A DNA stretch of 43,365 bases from a bacterium OL-1 (GCA_000752675.2 LM994625.1:593012-636376); one strand, 5' to 3'. Shown: positions 17,606-26,193, counted from the stretch's first letter. Numbers and translations are program-made. Notes: a model not told the origin generated them from the sequence alone.

Positions 17606-17720
17606 TCGCGGGATGCATCCGGAGGGAATGGGAGAAGAGCCGGATGCCGCGGCGGCGCCTATGGGATGTGGGAGAGGTGCCGCTACAGCCTGAGAATAGA
17701 ACTTGGCGGTTAAGGCCTTG
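17573..17720 (-). ncRNA. candidate structured small RNA (5' end undefined)
   Basis: Directly upstream of the terminator at 17573-17605 on the minus strand lies a strong stem-loop at 17607-17651: CGCG/CGCG plus GCATCCGG/CCGGATGC around a 17-base loop. There is no coding frame with a ribosome site. A small RNA is the simplest reading of a terminator without a gene, but no promoter was identified and the 5' boundary given is arbitrary. From 17721 to 17872 I see nothing definite. Confidence 0.3.
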
Positions 17721-17872
17721 TTCTCTCGTCGTAAGATGCATTTCAAAAGGCACAAATGGCAGGTTGTGGTCTTTGTCGGTCCAACCAATGGCTCACTGAA
17801 GCTGTGGGTCTTTGAATGCCGGGTTGCACACGCTTGGGGCCAAAGACAGCCGCCCACGATCTTCCGGCCAAT

Positions 17873-18002
17873 GCCGCGAATTCTCGCCATTTAGGAAAAA
17901 TCCGAACGGTTAGACCCGCCTAAACGTTCAGGGAGCGCGGCAGCGAGTCAATGCCGCGAGATTTCGCCAGTTAGGTCACCCTAAACGTTCGAAAAGCGCG
18001 AC
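17873..18002. repeat. Tandem nested palindromes (two units, 80-base offset)
   Basis: Unit 1 (17873-17941): GCCGCG ... TTTAGG ... CCTAAA ... CGCGGC. Unit 2 (17953-18002): GCCGCG ... TTAGG tcac CCTAA ... CGCG. Both share ATGCCGCGA, TTCGCCA-type and CCTAAACGTTC segments. They lie downstream of the DedA stop (minus strand). The family differs from the CGGGCGTCA hairpin arrays. Confidence 0.6.
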
Positions 18003-18060
18003 AACGGCTACGGGGGGTGACAATCCACCGCAGCAGGCGGCGCCAGCGGCCCCTGGCCCG

Positions 18061-18720
18061 CTACTCCGCGTCGGCCGCCTTCCGTGCGTTGACGTGCGCG
18101 CGAATCGCTCCGGCAACGGCCGGAATCACAGACACCAGGATGATGCCCACAACGACCAGCTCGAAGTGCTCCTGCACGGCAGGAATGCCGCCAAAGAAGT
18201 ACCCAAGCAGCGTGAACAGCGTGGACCACGTGATGCCACCCAGCACGTTGAAGATCACGAAGTTGCGCCAATGCATGCCGCCCATGCCGGCGATGAAGGG
18301 CACAAACGTGCGGATGAACGGGAAGAAGCGGCCCAGGAAGATGGCTAGGTGCCCCCACTTGTCCAGGAACTTCTCGCTCTTCTCCATGCGCTCTGGGGTC
18401 ATGGCCTTGACCTTGCCCGAAGCCACAATCCGCGTCCCAAAGAAGTGCCCAATCATGAAGTTGCACTGGTCGCCCAGGATGGCAGCGACCCAAGCCACGC
18501 CGAGAAGCGCAAAGATGTTGAACCCGCCGCCCTGCGCAAAGAACCCGGACGCAAACAGCAGCGAGTCACCCGGTAGGAACGGGAAGAACACGACACCCGT
18601 CTCGACAAAGATGATGAGAAACACGAAGCCGTACGCGGTGAGAGGGCCGGCGGCGATCCAGCTCGCAATGGCGGCACGCGGGTCGCGAAGCAGGTTGGCA
18701 ATGAAGTCAACGAATCCCAT
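18061..18720 (-). CDS. DedA-family membrane protein
   Basis: DedA/SNARE-associated (VTT) family membrane protein, 219 aa. Members are thought to move lipids or lipid carriers such as undecaprenyl phosphate. Seen: hydrophobic segments throughout, the re-entrant motif FFPFLPGDSLLFASGFFA, and the conserved amphipathic/second re-entrant segment GRFFPFIRTFVPFIAGMGGM with its Arg and Pro residues. ATG 18720 is chosen (GGGAG 7 bases upstream); a TTG two codons earlier is too close to that site. It follows the SRP RNA terminator on the same strand. Confidence 0.92.
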   Translation of the reverse strand: MGFVDFIANLLRDPRAAIASWIAAGPLTAYGFVFLIIFVETGVVFFPFLPGDSLLFASGFFAQGGGFNIFALLGVAWVAAILGDQCNFMIGHFFGTRIVASGKVKAMTPERMEKSEKFLDKWGHLAIFLGRFFPFIRTFVPFIAGMGGMHWRNFVIFNVLGGITWSTLFTLLGYFFGGIPAVQEHFELVVVGIILVSVIPAVAGAIRAHVNARKAADAE

Positions 18721-18771
18721 AGACAAACTCCCTGTTCAGGCAAAGTAGGCCAGGCACGACAATCGGTCTAC

Positions 18772-18812
18772 AAAAAAGCCCCAGCGGCCGTGGCAGCCAC
18801 GACCCATGGGGC
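18772..18812 (-). terminator. Terminator of the SRP RNA gene
   Basis: GCCCCA ... TGGGGC outer stem enclosing CGTGG/CCACG, followed by TTTTTTG on the minus strand, six bases beyond the mature SRP RNA 3' end. Confidence 0.85.
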
Positions 18813-18818
18813 ATGACA

Positions 18819-18923
18819 GCGCGCTCGATGGGAACGGGTGCCCGCCAGAGGCCCCTTATGGCTGCTGCCTCCCGGCCCTGACCAGGTTCGAGGTGTTGCG
18901 TCACCCGCACCCATCCAACGCGC
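18819..18923 (-). ncRNA. ffs: Signal recognition particle RNA, small bacterial type (4.5S)
   Basis: About 105 bases. The apical helix 8 motif is read on the minus strand as GGTCAGGGCCGGGAGGCAGCAGCC, with the conserved GGTCAGG, GGGAGGCAGCAGCC internal-loop sequences. The ends pair over about 20 bases: GCGCGTTGGATGGGTGCGGGTG with CACCCGTTCCCATCGAGCGCGC, with two mismatches. A terminator follows at once. It scaffolds Ffh for co-translational membrane targeting. No Alu domain is present. Confidence 0.93.
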
Positions 18924-18931
18924 TGGAGAAC

Positions 18932-18937
18932 ACTGTA
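18932..18937 (-). promoter_or_regulatory. -10 box of the SRP RNA gene
   Basis: TACAGT on the minus strand, 8-9 bases ahead of the SRP RNA 5' end; the -35 region is not close to consensus. Confidence 0.5.
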
Positions 18938-19160
18938 CCAAAGAAGGCGCCGCACTACTCTCGCGCCACGAAAACGCGACAAAGCGAGGGGGCGAGAATG
19001 TTCCCGAATCACCCATCGCCGCCAGCCATCGCCACGCTTCTATTGACCGAGTAATAGCTTTGCTTTGGGCGTTAATTCAAGAAGCGGGCGTTTGTCACAG
19101 CTGCTAGAGGCAGGCACTCGGTTTACAGTTGACATGTCTATTACCGAGAGGGGCGAGAAC

Positions 19161-19880
19161 GTGCTCAAGTATCAAATCGTCATCGATGACCTGCGTCAGG
19201 CAATAAAAAACGGGACGTATCCCGCCTATTCTCAGCTTCCCTCGGTAAGCAAGCTGTGCGAGCAGTACGACGTGAGCAAGATCACCATCAACAAGGCGCT
19301 TGGCGAGCTCGAGGCGCAAGGGCTCATCTCGCGCAGGCGCGGGTCTGGCTCGTTCGTGAAGAAGGTCGAGACCTCGTCCGCGGCGCCCGACACCAACGAC
19401 ATCTCTGGCCAGATGACGGGCTTCCTCGCCGAGCACCAGGCGCGCGGCGAATCCGTGAGGACCGACGTCTATGACTTCTCGGTTGTGCGCCCGCCCCACC
19501 ACGTTGCCGAGGCGCTCGACGTGGATGACGATTCGTTTACCTACCACGTGTGCCGTGTGAGGTGCGCAAACGAGAAGCCCCGCGTTATCGAGTACACCTA
19601 TATGCCCATCGACGTGGTGACGGACCTCAAACTCAAGAACGCACAGACCTCGATCTATTCGTTTATCGAGAAGGACCTTGGTCTCAAGATCGCCAGCGCA
19701 CACCGCATCATTCGTGCCGTCATGCCCTCGGCAGAGGAGCGCAAGCGGCTCAACGCCCCCGAGGGCGAGCCGCTGCTCGAGGTCGAGCAGGTAGGATACC
19801 TCGATGACGGCCGGCCGTTCGAGTATTCGGTCTCGCGGCACGTCCACGACTACGAGTTCCACTCGATCTCGACGAAGTAA
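19161..19880 (+). CDS. GntR-family transcriptional regulator (HutC/UTRA subfamily)
   Basis: DNA-binding regulator of 239 aa. An N-terminal winged helix (VLKYQIVIDDLRQAIKNG ... LPSVSKLCEQYDVSKITINKAL ... GLISRRRGSGSFV) is followed by a UTRA ligand-binding domain (about 85-239; VIEYTYMPIDVVTDL, LEVEQVGYLDDGRPFEYSVSRHV). GTG 19161 is preferred because GAGAGGGGCGAG lies just upstream and this start matches the family; an ATG at 19134 would add nine residues. UTRA members usually sense sugar phosphates or amino-acid metabolites, but no obvious target operon adjoins it. A terminator follows. Confidence 0.9.
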   Translation: MLKYQIVIDDLRQAIKNGTYPAYSQLPSVSKLCEQYDVSKITINKALGELEAQGLISRRRGSGSFVKKVETSSAAPDTNDISGQMTGFLAEHQARGESVRTDVYDFSVVRPPHHVAEALDVDDDSFTYHVCRVRCANEKPRVIEYTYMPIDVVTDLKLKNAQTSIYSFIEKDLGLKIASAHRIIRAVMPSAEERKRLNAPEGEPLLEVEQVGYLDDGRPFEYSVSRHVHDYEFHSISTK

Positions 19881-19909
19881 GACACGAGGTTCTCGGCAAT
19901 AATGGACGA

Positions 19910-19948
19910 GGGCCCACGGATTGATCAGATCCGAAGGCCCCCACTTTT
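19910..19948 (+). terminator. Probable terminator after the GntR gene
   Basis: GGGCC...GGCCC with an inner GGAT/ATCC stem separated by a symmetric 3x3 internal loop, followed by CCCACTTTTGG. The remaining 19949-20200 shows no gene or clear structure. Confidence 0.6.
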
Positions 19949-20223
19949 GGCAGCTGCCAAGCTGTTTAAAGCTCACGCAGGTCGCAGCGCAAGGCCTTTG
20001 CCAGTCACACCGCGCTCCTCTGCTCGCTGCATATCATTCCCCATTGCGGCTATCTCAACCATCCCGCGGGCGCGAACGGCGCTTTTCATCGGAGAAGCAC
20101 ACGCAGCAGACAATTCGCCCACAACCCCAGGCCCAGTCCGGCAAACCACGTACGGTGGCGACCGCCTTGCGTGCCCCGATGCGCTACCATGCTGCACGTA
20201 TGCGAAGGCAGCAAGGAGGACCC

Positions 20224-20817
20224 ATGGCTAAGAAGCCCAGCGCAAAGGCTCGCAAGGCAAACGAGGAAGCCGTTCGCCAGTCAAAGCTAGACGAGAAGTA
20301 CGGCAAGCCGCTCTTCTCTCTCACCTATGATATGAACGAGTACGAGCTGGCTCGCGCAGCCAACCTCTATGGCCCCGACCGCATGAAGGACATCTTCAAC
20401 GGTGCCGCGATTCTCTCGCTTGCCCTGCTCATCCTGGTTCTGGTTACCATGAGCGAGAACATCGTGCTTACCATGGCCCTGCTGGTCATTGCCGTTATCA
20501 CGTCCTCCATCACCACAAGCTGGAGCCGCTTTGCAACCTTCCTTGCACGCAAGAGCACGCTGGGCCTTATGGGCGAGGACAACCGTCGCCACATTGTGGT
20601 GACCGAGGACAAGGTGGTAGAGGAAGGGCCCGACGACCGCGTGGTCGAGTACCCTCTCTCCGAGCTTAAGCACTCCCGCTCGAGCAACGAGGCAACCGTT
20701 GTCGACTTTGGCAACAAGCGCTGCGTCTACATTCCGCGCGCACCCATGAGCGAGGGCCGCTACCAGGCGCTTGTTCGCTTCCTTCTCGACCACGAGCCCA
20801 AGAAGGGCAAGCGCTAG
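20224..20817 (+). CDS. Two-helix membrane protein, YcxB-like C-terminal domain
   Basis: 197 aa. A Lys-rich cytoplasmic N-terminus, then FSLTYDMNEYELARA, two closely spaced membrane helices (about 60-98), and a soluble C-terminal domain (RHIVVTEDKVVEEGPDDRVVEYPLSELKH ... VVDFGNKRCVYIPRAPMSEGRYQALVRFL). That pattern matches the YcxB-like domain. Start ATG 20224 after a perfect AAGGAGG. Function of the family is not established. It stands alone, 108 bases ahead of the AmmeMemoRadiSam genes on the same strand. Confidence 0.7.
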   Translation: MAKKPSAKARKANEEAVRQSKLDEKYGKPLFSLTYDMNEYELARAANLYGPDRMKDIFNGAAILSLALLILVLVTMSENIVLTMALLVIAVITSSITTSWSRFATFLARKSTLGLMGEDNRRHIVVTEDKVVEEGPDDRVVEYPLSELKHSRSSNEATVVDFGNKRCVYIPRAPMSEGRYQALVRFLLDHEPKKGKR

Positions 20818-20925
20818 GAAGCGCCTCCACGCCTTTGGCGGCACTGGGCATCCAGATGCCGAAACTGGTGAGCGCCAGCCGCCACAACGGGTATTGACTC
20901 TGGTAGCGACCAAGGAGGTCCTGCC

Positions 20926-22329
20926 ATGAGCATTGTTGCCGCATTCGCCGTACCGCACCCACCGCTCATCATTCCGGGGGTGGGATCTGGCAAGGAGAAG
21001 ATTTCTGCCACCATCGCCGCGTATGACGAGGTGGGGCGCTGCATAGCCGAGCTTGCGCCAGACACGGTGGTCATCTCGAGCCCGCATGCCATCATGTATG
21101 CGGACTACATCCACATCTCCCCCGGACGTGGGGCGCAGGGTGGCTTCTCGATGTTTGGCGCGCCGCAGGCCCGCTACGAGGCGGTCTATGACCAGGAGTT
21201 TGTTCGCGCCCTGGCGCACGCCTGCAAGCAGGAGGGTCTCTCGGCTGGCTGCGAGGGCGAGAGGGACCCAACCCTCGACCACGGCACCATGATTCCGCTC
21301 CACTTCATCCAGCGCCACACCAAGGACTTCCAGGTGGTGCGCATGGGCATCTCGGGCCTCTCGCCAGCAGACCACTACCGTATGGGCATGCTGGTACAGC
21401 GCGTGGCCCGTGAGCTTGGCAGGCGCGTGGTCTACGTGGCCTCCGGCGACCTCTCGCACAAGCTGCTGGCGAGCGGCCCGTACGGCTTTGCGCCAGAAGG
21501 CCCGCAGTTTGACGAGAAGGTCACGCAGGCCTTCTCGACCGGCAATCTGCTGCTCCTGCTCACTATGGACCGCGGCTTTGCCGAGCGCGCAGCCGAGTGC
21601 GGTTTGCGCAGCTTCCAGATAATGGCGGGCGCGCTTGACCGCACCGCCATCAGGCCTGAGCTTCTCTCCTACGAGGGACCCTTTGGCGTGGGCTACGGGG
21701 TTGCTGCATTTACGCCTGTGGGCGAGGAGGGCGCAGATGAGAGCCGCGCGCTTCTCGAGCAATACGAGGCCTTCCACAGGGCAGACCTGGCCCGTCGCAA
21801 GGCAGCGGAGGACCCCTACGTCTCGCTGGCTCGTCTCTCGCTCGAGACCTACGTGCGCGAGCGTCGTCGCATCACGCCAGACGAGAAGCCCGACCTGCCT
21901 GCTGAGCTGCTCTCTGCCCGAGCAGGTGCGTTTGTCTCGCTCAAGAAGGACGGCGAGCTGCGCGGGTGCATTGGTACCATCGCACCGGTGCAGGACAACC
22001 TTGCCGAGGAGATCTGCGCGAACGCCATCTCGGCCGGGCGGCATGATCCACGCTTCCCGCCGGTCACGGCAGGCGAGCTAGATGAGCTTGTGTACGACGT
22101 AGACGTGCTGAGCGCGCCAGAGCCCGTGGAGTCCGCAGACCAGCTTGACCCCAAGCGCTACGGCGTCATCGTAAGCACAGCAGACGGCCGGCGCGGACTT
22201 CTCCTGCCAGACCTCGACGGCGTGGACACGGTATCTGAGCAGCTGCGCATTGCTGCCGGCAAGGGGCACATAGACCTCAGGCGCGACGATTGCACGCTTG
22301 AGCGCTTCGAGGTTGTGAGGCACACGTGA
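20926..22329 (+). CDS. AmmeMemoRadiSam proteins B and A fused (Memo-like + AMMECR1)
   Basis: 467-aa fusion. Residues 1 to about 275 match the Memo/class III extradiol dioxygenase-like (LigB) fold: AVPHPPLIIPGVG with His11, SPHAIMYADY with His54, LDHGTMIPLHF and ASGDLSHKL, the His set of that family. Residues about 300-467 match AMMECR1: YVSLARLSLETYV, GAFVSLKKDGELRGCIGT with the LRGCIG motif, DPRFPPVTAGEL and EVYDVDVL-like LVYDVDVLS. ATG 20926 after AAGGAGGT. It overlaps the radical SAM gene by four bases (GTGA). These three modules recur together in prokaryotes; the reaction is not firmly known. Confidence 0.9.
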   Translation: MSIVAAFAVPHPPLIIPGVGSGKEKISATIAAYDEVGRCIAELAPDTVVISSPHAIMYADYIHISPGRGAQGGFSMFGAPQARYEAVYDQEFVRALAHACKQEGLSAGCEGERDPTLDHGTMIPLHFIQRHTKDFQVVRMGISGLSPADHYRMGMLVQRVARELGRRVVYVASGDLSHKLLASGPYGFAPEGPQFDEKVTQAFSTGNLLLLLTMDRGFAERAAECGLRSFQIMAGALDRTAIRPELLSYEGPFGVGYGVAAFTPVGEEGADESRALLEQYEAFHRADLARRKAAEDPYVSLARLSLETYVRERRRITPDEKPDLPAELLSARAGAFVSLKKDGELRGCIGTIAPVQDNLAEEICANAISAGRHDPRFPPVTAGELDELVYDVDVLSAPEPVESADQLDPKRYGVIVSTADGRRGLLLPDLDGVDTVSEQLRIAAGKGHIDLRRDDCTLERFEVVRHT

Positions 22330-23171
22330 GCCGCAGCGCAACATGCGATGTCTGCTGGCGCCACTGCGTGGTTCCGGAAGGCAGCACGGGCTTCTGCCGT
22401 GCGCGCACCTGCCAGGACGGGGACATGGTGCCGGGCAACTACGGCCGGCTCACCTCTGTGGCGATTGACCCTGTTGAGAAGAAACCGCTGGCAGAGTGGC
22501 ATCCCGGCGCGCACGTGCTCTCGGTGGGGAGCTACGGGTGCAACATGCGCTGCCCCTTCTGCCAGAACTTCGAGATATCGCAGGAGGGCGAGAACGGCGT
22601 CCCCTGGCGCGAGGTCTTACCTCAGGAGCTGGTTGACCTAGCGCTTGAGTGCGCCGAGCGCGACCCAGGCGTCATAGGCATTGCGCACACCTATAACGAG
22701 CCCCTGGTGGGCTGGGAGTACGTGCACGACTGCTCGGTGCTGGCGCACAAGGCTGGCCTTGCCAACGTGCTGGTGTCCAACGGCTGTGCCAGTGCCCACG
22801 TGATCGACGCGCTGGCTCCGCTTGTGGATGCGGCGAACATCGACCTCAAGTGCTTCTCGGCAGAGGGCTACCGCGAGCTGGGCGGCAGCTTTGAGGACGT
22901 GCGGCGCACCATTGAAGCGCTAGGGACGAGCGGCACGTGCCACCTTGAGGTGACCACGCTTGTGGTGCCTGGGGTTAGCGACTCCGAGGCCGTCATGCGC
23001 CAGGAGGCGGCATGGCTCGCCAGCGTGAACGAGAAGATCGTGCTGCACGTCACGCGCTTCTTCCCACGCTGGCACATGGCCAATGCGCAGCCCACGCCGG
23101 TGGCAACCGTAATGCGCATGGCAAACGTGGCACGAGAGTACCTCTCGCGCGTCCACGTGGGGAACTGCTAG
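22326..23171 (+). CDS. AmmeMemoRadiSam system radical SAM enzyme, short C-terminus
   Basis: 281 aa, GTG start overlapping the upstream stop. The radical SAM cluster CNMRCPFC (Cys72, Cys76, Cys79) binds the 4Fe-4S cluster and SAM. An N-terminal Cys set (Cys7, Cys10, Cys14, Cys24) could bind a further metal, as in the pyruvate formate-lyase activating-like group. HTYNEPLVGWEYV and NIDLKCFSAEGYREL are typical. From memory, family members are about 330 aa and end in a YCPxCG-type motif; this one stops at VHVGNC, so that second motif is absent. Likely acts with the fused Memo-AMMECR1 partner; substrate unknown. Confidence 0.9.
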   Translation: MSRSATCDVCWRHCVVPEGSTGFCRARTCQDGDMVPGNYGRLTSVAIDPVEKKPLAEWHPGAHVLSVGSYGCNMRCPFCQNFEISQEGENGVPWREVLPQELVDLALECAERDPGVIGIAHTYNEPLVGWEYVHDCSVLAHKAGLANVLVSNGCASAHVIDALAPLVDAANIDLKCFSAEGYRELGGSFEDVRRTIEALGTSGTCHLEVTTLVVPGVSDSEAVMRQEAAWLASVNEKIVLHVTRFFPRWHMANAQPTPVATVMRMANVAREYLSRVHVGNC

Positions 23172-23215
23172 AGCGAGAGGGGCCACGCAGCGCGCCGCGG
23201 CTGCGGAAACACGCG

Positions 23216-23385
23216 CTCGAGCGAGAAAACGACGCCCGAAGGGCAATCCCGTACACGATTGGCACAAAAAGAGCCTCTCGGGCGCAAAAATGACGCCCGA
23301 GGGGCCACTCTATACGTAATTCCTGCTAGAACGATCCTTCGGGCGTCAGATTGACGCCCGAAGCGGAGTTTTGGTCGCGGCCCGC
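23216..23385. repeat. intergenic hairpin repeat array, locus B (three units)
   Basis: Three phased hairpins. 23216-23241: CTCGAGCG..CGCCCGAA. 23274-23304: CCTCTCGGGCG / CGCCCGAGGGG, 9-base loop. 23337-23363: perfect 11-bp CTTCGGGCGTC / GACGCCCGAAG, 5-base loop. Start offsets are 58 and 63. Linkers carry GTAC- or TACGTA-type motifs. Lies between the convergent stops of the radical SAM gene and pgi, so hairpins could also end transcription, but no T-run follows. Confidence 0.75.
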
Positions 23386-23392
23386 GCGCCGT

Positions 23393-25087
23393 CTACTCCC
23401 TGTGAGCGCGATAGAACGCGATGAGCGCCTGGGTCGACGGGTCCTGCTGCGCCAGCGCCTCGTCGTCGTGGAAGGCAGGCGTAATCTGCTTGGCAAGCTG
23501 CTTGCCAAGCTCAACGCCCCACTGATCGAAGGAGTCGAGCCCCCAGACCGTACCCTCGACAAACACGATGTGCTCGTAGAGCGCGATGAGCTCGCCCACC
23601 GCATGCGCGTCGAGCTTGACGCCAAAGATGGACGTGGTGGGGCGGTTGCCAGAGAAGCAGCGCGCGGGCACCATCCACTCGGGCGTTCCCTCAGCGCGGA
23701 CCTCGTCGGCAGTCTTGCCAAAGGCGAGGGCCTTGGTCTGCGCTAGGAAGTTGGAGAGGAACAGCTCGTGCACGTCCTGCTCGCCATCCTTGGCGGGGTT
23801 GGGCGTGTTCACAAAGGCGATGAAATCTGCCGGGATAAGGTGCGTGCCCTGGTGAATGAGCTGGTAGAACGAGTGCTGCCCGTTGGTGCCCGCCTCGCCC
23901 CAGAAGATCTCGCCGGTGGTGGAGGTGACCGGCGTGCCATCCCAGCGCGTGGACTTGCCGTTGGACTCCATCGTGAGCTGCTGGAGATAGGCCGGGAAGC
24001 GGTGCAGGTACTGGTTGTACGGGAGCACAGCGTGGCTCTCGGCGCCAAAGAAGTCCGTGTACCACACGTTGATGAGGCCCATGAGCGCCACAACGTTCTT
24101 CTCGAGCGGGGTCTCGCAGAAGTAGCGGTCAACGTCGTGGAAACCTTCGAGGAACTGCTCGAAGACCTTGGGGCCAAAGGCAATAATGAGCGAGAGACCC
24201 ACTGCAGAGTCCACGGAGTAGCGCCCGCCAACCCAGCTCCAGAAGCCGAAGGCATTCTGCGGATCAATGCCAAAGTCCTCGACGAGCTTGAGGTTGGTGG
24301 AGACGGCCACAAAGTGGTGCTTCACGGCTTCTGCCACGGAGGCGTCCGAGCCGTCGATGGCACCAGATGCCTTAAGGCCGTTGAGCAGCCATGCCTTGGC
24401 CTCACGTGCATTGGTCATGGTCTCGAGCGTGGTGAAGGTCTTGGAGACAATGATCACCAGCGTGGTCTCGGGGTCAAGCCCCTTGACCTTCTCGGCCATG
24501 TCGTTGGGGTCGATGTTGGAGACGTAGCGCACGTTGATGCCAGCGTCCGCGTAGGGCTTCAGGGCCTCGTACACCATGACCGGGCCAAGGTCGGATCCGC
24601 CAATGCCAATGGAGACAACGTTCTTGATGGCCTTGCCCGTGACGCCCTTCCACTCGCCGGAGCGCACGCGCTCGGCAAAGGCGTACATGCGGTCGAGAAC
24701 CTCGTGGACGTCGGCAACGCAGTCCTGCCCATCCACCACGAGCTTGCCGGTGTCTGCGGCGGGGCGGCGCAGCGCGGTGTGCAGCACAGCTCGGTCCTCG
24801 GTGGTGTTGATGTGCGTGCCGGCGAACATCGCATCGCGGTGCTCCTCAACGCCCACCTCTCGCGCAAGGTCGCACAGGAGCTTGATGGTCTCATCGGTCA
24901 CAAGGTTCTTGGAGAGGTCAAAGTGCAGGTCGTTGAGGTCGTAGGAGAACTTTTCCACGCGGTCGGCGTCCTCGGCGAACCACTCCTTGAGGCTAATGCC
25001 GTCAGAGACCAGCTCATCGTGATGGTCCTGCAGCGCCTTCCAAGCTGCGGTCTTTGTGGCGTCGACAGGTGCGGGAATGTTTGGCAT
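23393..25087 (-). CDS. pgi: Glucose-6-phosphate isomerase
   Basis: Interconverts glucose 6-phosphate and fructose 6-phosphate in glycolysis; 564 aa, the long bacterial/eukaryotic type. Family segments: [64 protein letters not shown], and the C-terminal [12 protein letters not shown]-like [16 protein letters not shown]. The SIS fold and catalytic Glu/His/Lys set are therefore present. ATG 25087 is chosen (MPNIPAPVD) with AAGGAG 7 bases upstream; the frame extends further but would overlap the next gene. Downstream of the gene at 25156-25713, 68-base gap, possibly one transcript. Confidence 0.97.
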   Translation of the reverse strand: MPNIPAPVDATKTAAWKALQDHHDELVSDGISLKEWFAEDADRVEKFSYDLNDLHFDLSKNLVTDETIKLLCDLAREVGVEEHRDAMFAGTHINTTEDRAVLHTALRRPAADTGKLVVDGQDCVADVHEVLDRMYAFAERVRSGEWKGVTGKAIKNVVSIGIGGSDLGPVMVYEALKPYADAGINVRYVSNIDPNDMAEKVKGLDPETTLVIIVSKTFTTLETMTNAREAKAWLLNGLKASGAIDGSDASVAEAVKHHFVAVSTNLKLVEDFGIDPQNAFGFWSWVGGRYSVDSAVGLSLIIAFGPKVFEQFLEGFHDVDRYFCETPLEKNVVALMGLINVWYTDFFGAESHAVLPYNQYLHRFPAYLQQLTMESNGKSTRWDGTPVTSTTGEIFWGEAGTNGQHSFYQLIHQGTHLIPADFIAFVNTPNPAKDGEQDVHELFLSNFLAQTKALAFGKTADEVRAEGTPEWMVPARCFSGNRPTTSIFGVKLDAHAVGELIALYEHIVFVEGTVWGLDSFDQWGVELGKQLAKQITPAFHDDEALAQQDPSTQALIAFYRAHRE

Positions 25088-25155
25088 GGCGTAGCTCCTT
25101 GTCGCAATGGACAGCATACGGTTCAAGGATACCGCGTCTGGAGGTTGTCTGAACG

Positions 25156-25713
25156 CTAGAAGGGCTCGCCAAGGGGAGGTATCTGCTTGAGCCGAGCCCA
25201 CATAAGCTGCTTCTGGCGCTGGTCGCTCAGGGCGGACGCAAACCCGCCAAGAGCAAGCACGCGCACCCCGTGCACAGAGACAACATAACCAGGTTCAAGC
25301 ATGGCTTCCTGAAAGCTCTGGAGCTCCGCAAGGTCATCCGCGTAGGCGTCACGCACGGTCTGCGCCGCCGCTTCGTCGCAGCATACAAGGGTTGCGGGGT
25401 CAAGCGCCGCGAGCGCCTCTCGCACAAGAGGGGCAGGCAGCGCACCAGGACTTCCCGGCTCCGGAAGGCAGATCGTGCACCAATCCTCCGGCTCGTAGCC
25501 CAGCTTGGCCAGCGACTTTCTCAGCGCCACACCGTCTGGGCCAGAAAGAAGCTCTGCGCCAGCCTGTTCCTCGGGAGAGAGATCTCCCTTGGCGAGAACA
25601 ACCGCAGAGAAGGCGTTGCCACCCATGCGCACGCCGCGCGCCGCTAGGCCAGACAGCTCGGCCCTGGCCTTCTCAACGTACGCCTCGCGACGCCGGTCCC
25701 GCTCCGTTGCCAT
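25156..25713 (-). CDS. Conserved unknown protein, possible distant uracil-DNA-glycosylase-like
   Basis: 185 aa from ATG 25713 (GGGGAGG 6 bases upstream). Charged N-terminal helix ([19 protein letters not shown]), then [69 protein letters not shown], and a C-terminal [20 protein letters not shown]. The order 'publication-ready' segment, accumulated Ala/Asp helix, then VRVLALGGF is vaguely like uracil-DNA-glycosylase-superfamily relatives, but I see no catalytic motif I would rely on. Upstream of pgi on the same strand. Treat as unknown function. Confidence 0.6.
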   Translation of the reverse strand: MATERDRRREAYVEKARAELSGLAARGVRMGGNAFSAVVLAKGDLSPEEQAGAELLSGPDGVALRKSLAKLGYEPEDWCTICLPEPGSPGALPAPLVREALAALDPATLVCCDEAAAQTVRDAYADDLAELQSFQEAMLEPGYVVSVHGVRVLALGGFASALSDQRQKQLMWARLKQIPPLGEPF

Positions 25714-25788
25714 TGCATCCTCCCCAAGGCCGCTCGCCACGGCAAGTGACCGTTCACATGTGATAATGGAGATAGCATTTTGCGCCCC

Positions 25789-25818
25789 ATGTCACACCCA
25801 GTGTAAATCGGGTATAAG
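25789..25818 (+). promoter_or_regulatory. probable promoter of trxA
   Basis: ATGTCA (25789-25794, 4 of 6 consensus), 18-base spacer, TATAAG (25813-25818). It implies a leader of about 48 bases before the thioredoxin ATG. Confidence 0.45.
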
Positions 25819-25872
25819 CCGTCTCGACACGAAACCGCGGGCGAAGGCGTCCGCATCCGCTGGGAGGCAGAC

Positions 25873-26193
25873 ATGGCTACAACCCCTATCACCACCGACA
25901 AGTTCGATTCCGTTGTTACTAGCTCCGCAAAGCCCGTCCTCGTTGACTTCTGGGCCTCTTGGTGCGGCCCCTGCCGTGCACTTGGCCCCGTGGTCGAGGA
26001 GATCTCTGGCGAGCTGAGCGACAAGCTCGACGTCTACAAGTGCAACGTGGACGAGGAGGCAGACCTTGCCACCAGGTTCCGCATTGTCTCCATCCCCACG
26101 CTCATCCTGTTCAAGAACGGCAAGCCCGTCCACACCATGGTGGGCAACATGCCCAAGGCCGAGCTCAAGAAGGAGCTTGAGGCCTACCTGTAA
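25873..26193 (+). CDS. trxA: Thioredoxin
   Basis: 106-aa cytoplasmic thiol-disulfide oxidoreductase. Active site WCGPC with Cys31 and Cys34 in VLVDFWASWCGPCR; the cis-Pro loop SIPTLILFKNGK and the C-terminal helix KAELKKELEAYL complete the fold. Length is normal. ATG 25873 after GGGAGG. It stands as its own unit, with a recognisable promoter and a strong terminator 70 bases downstream. Confidence 0.97.
   Translation: MATTPITTDKFDSVVTSSAKPVLVDFWASWCGPCRALGPVVEEISGELSDKLDVYKCNVDEEADLATRFRIVSIPTLILFKNGKPVHTMVGNMPKAELKKELEAYL

Noticed and set aside
17125-17890. 139- and 143-codon minus frames in the gap right of the IS element
   Set aside because: They run across the IS end, terminator and palindromes, which is incompatible with a conserved protein.
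17258-18060. tmRNA, RNase P RNA or 6S RNA in the gene-poor stretch
   Set aside because: I looked for the tmRNA tRNA-like ends and tag, the RNase P conserved GAGGAAAGTCC-type core and the 6S bubble; none is evident on either strand.
23216-23385. CRISPR array
   Set aside because: The units are imperfect hairpins with diverged stems, only three copies, and linkers that share motifs rather than being unique spacers; no cas genes are present.
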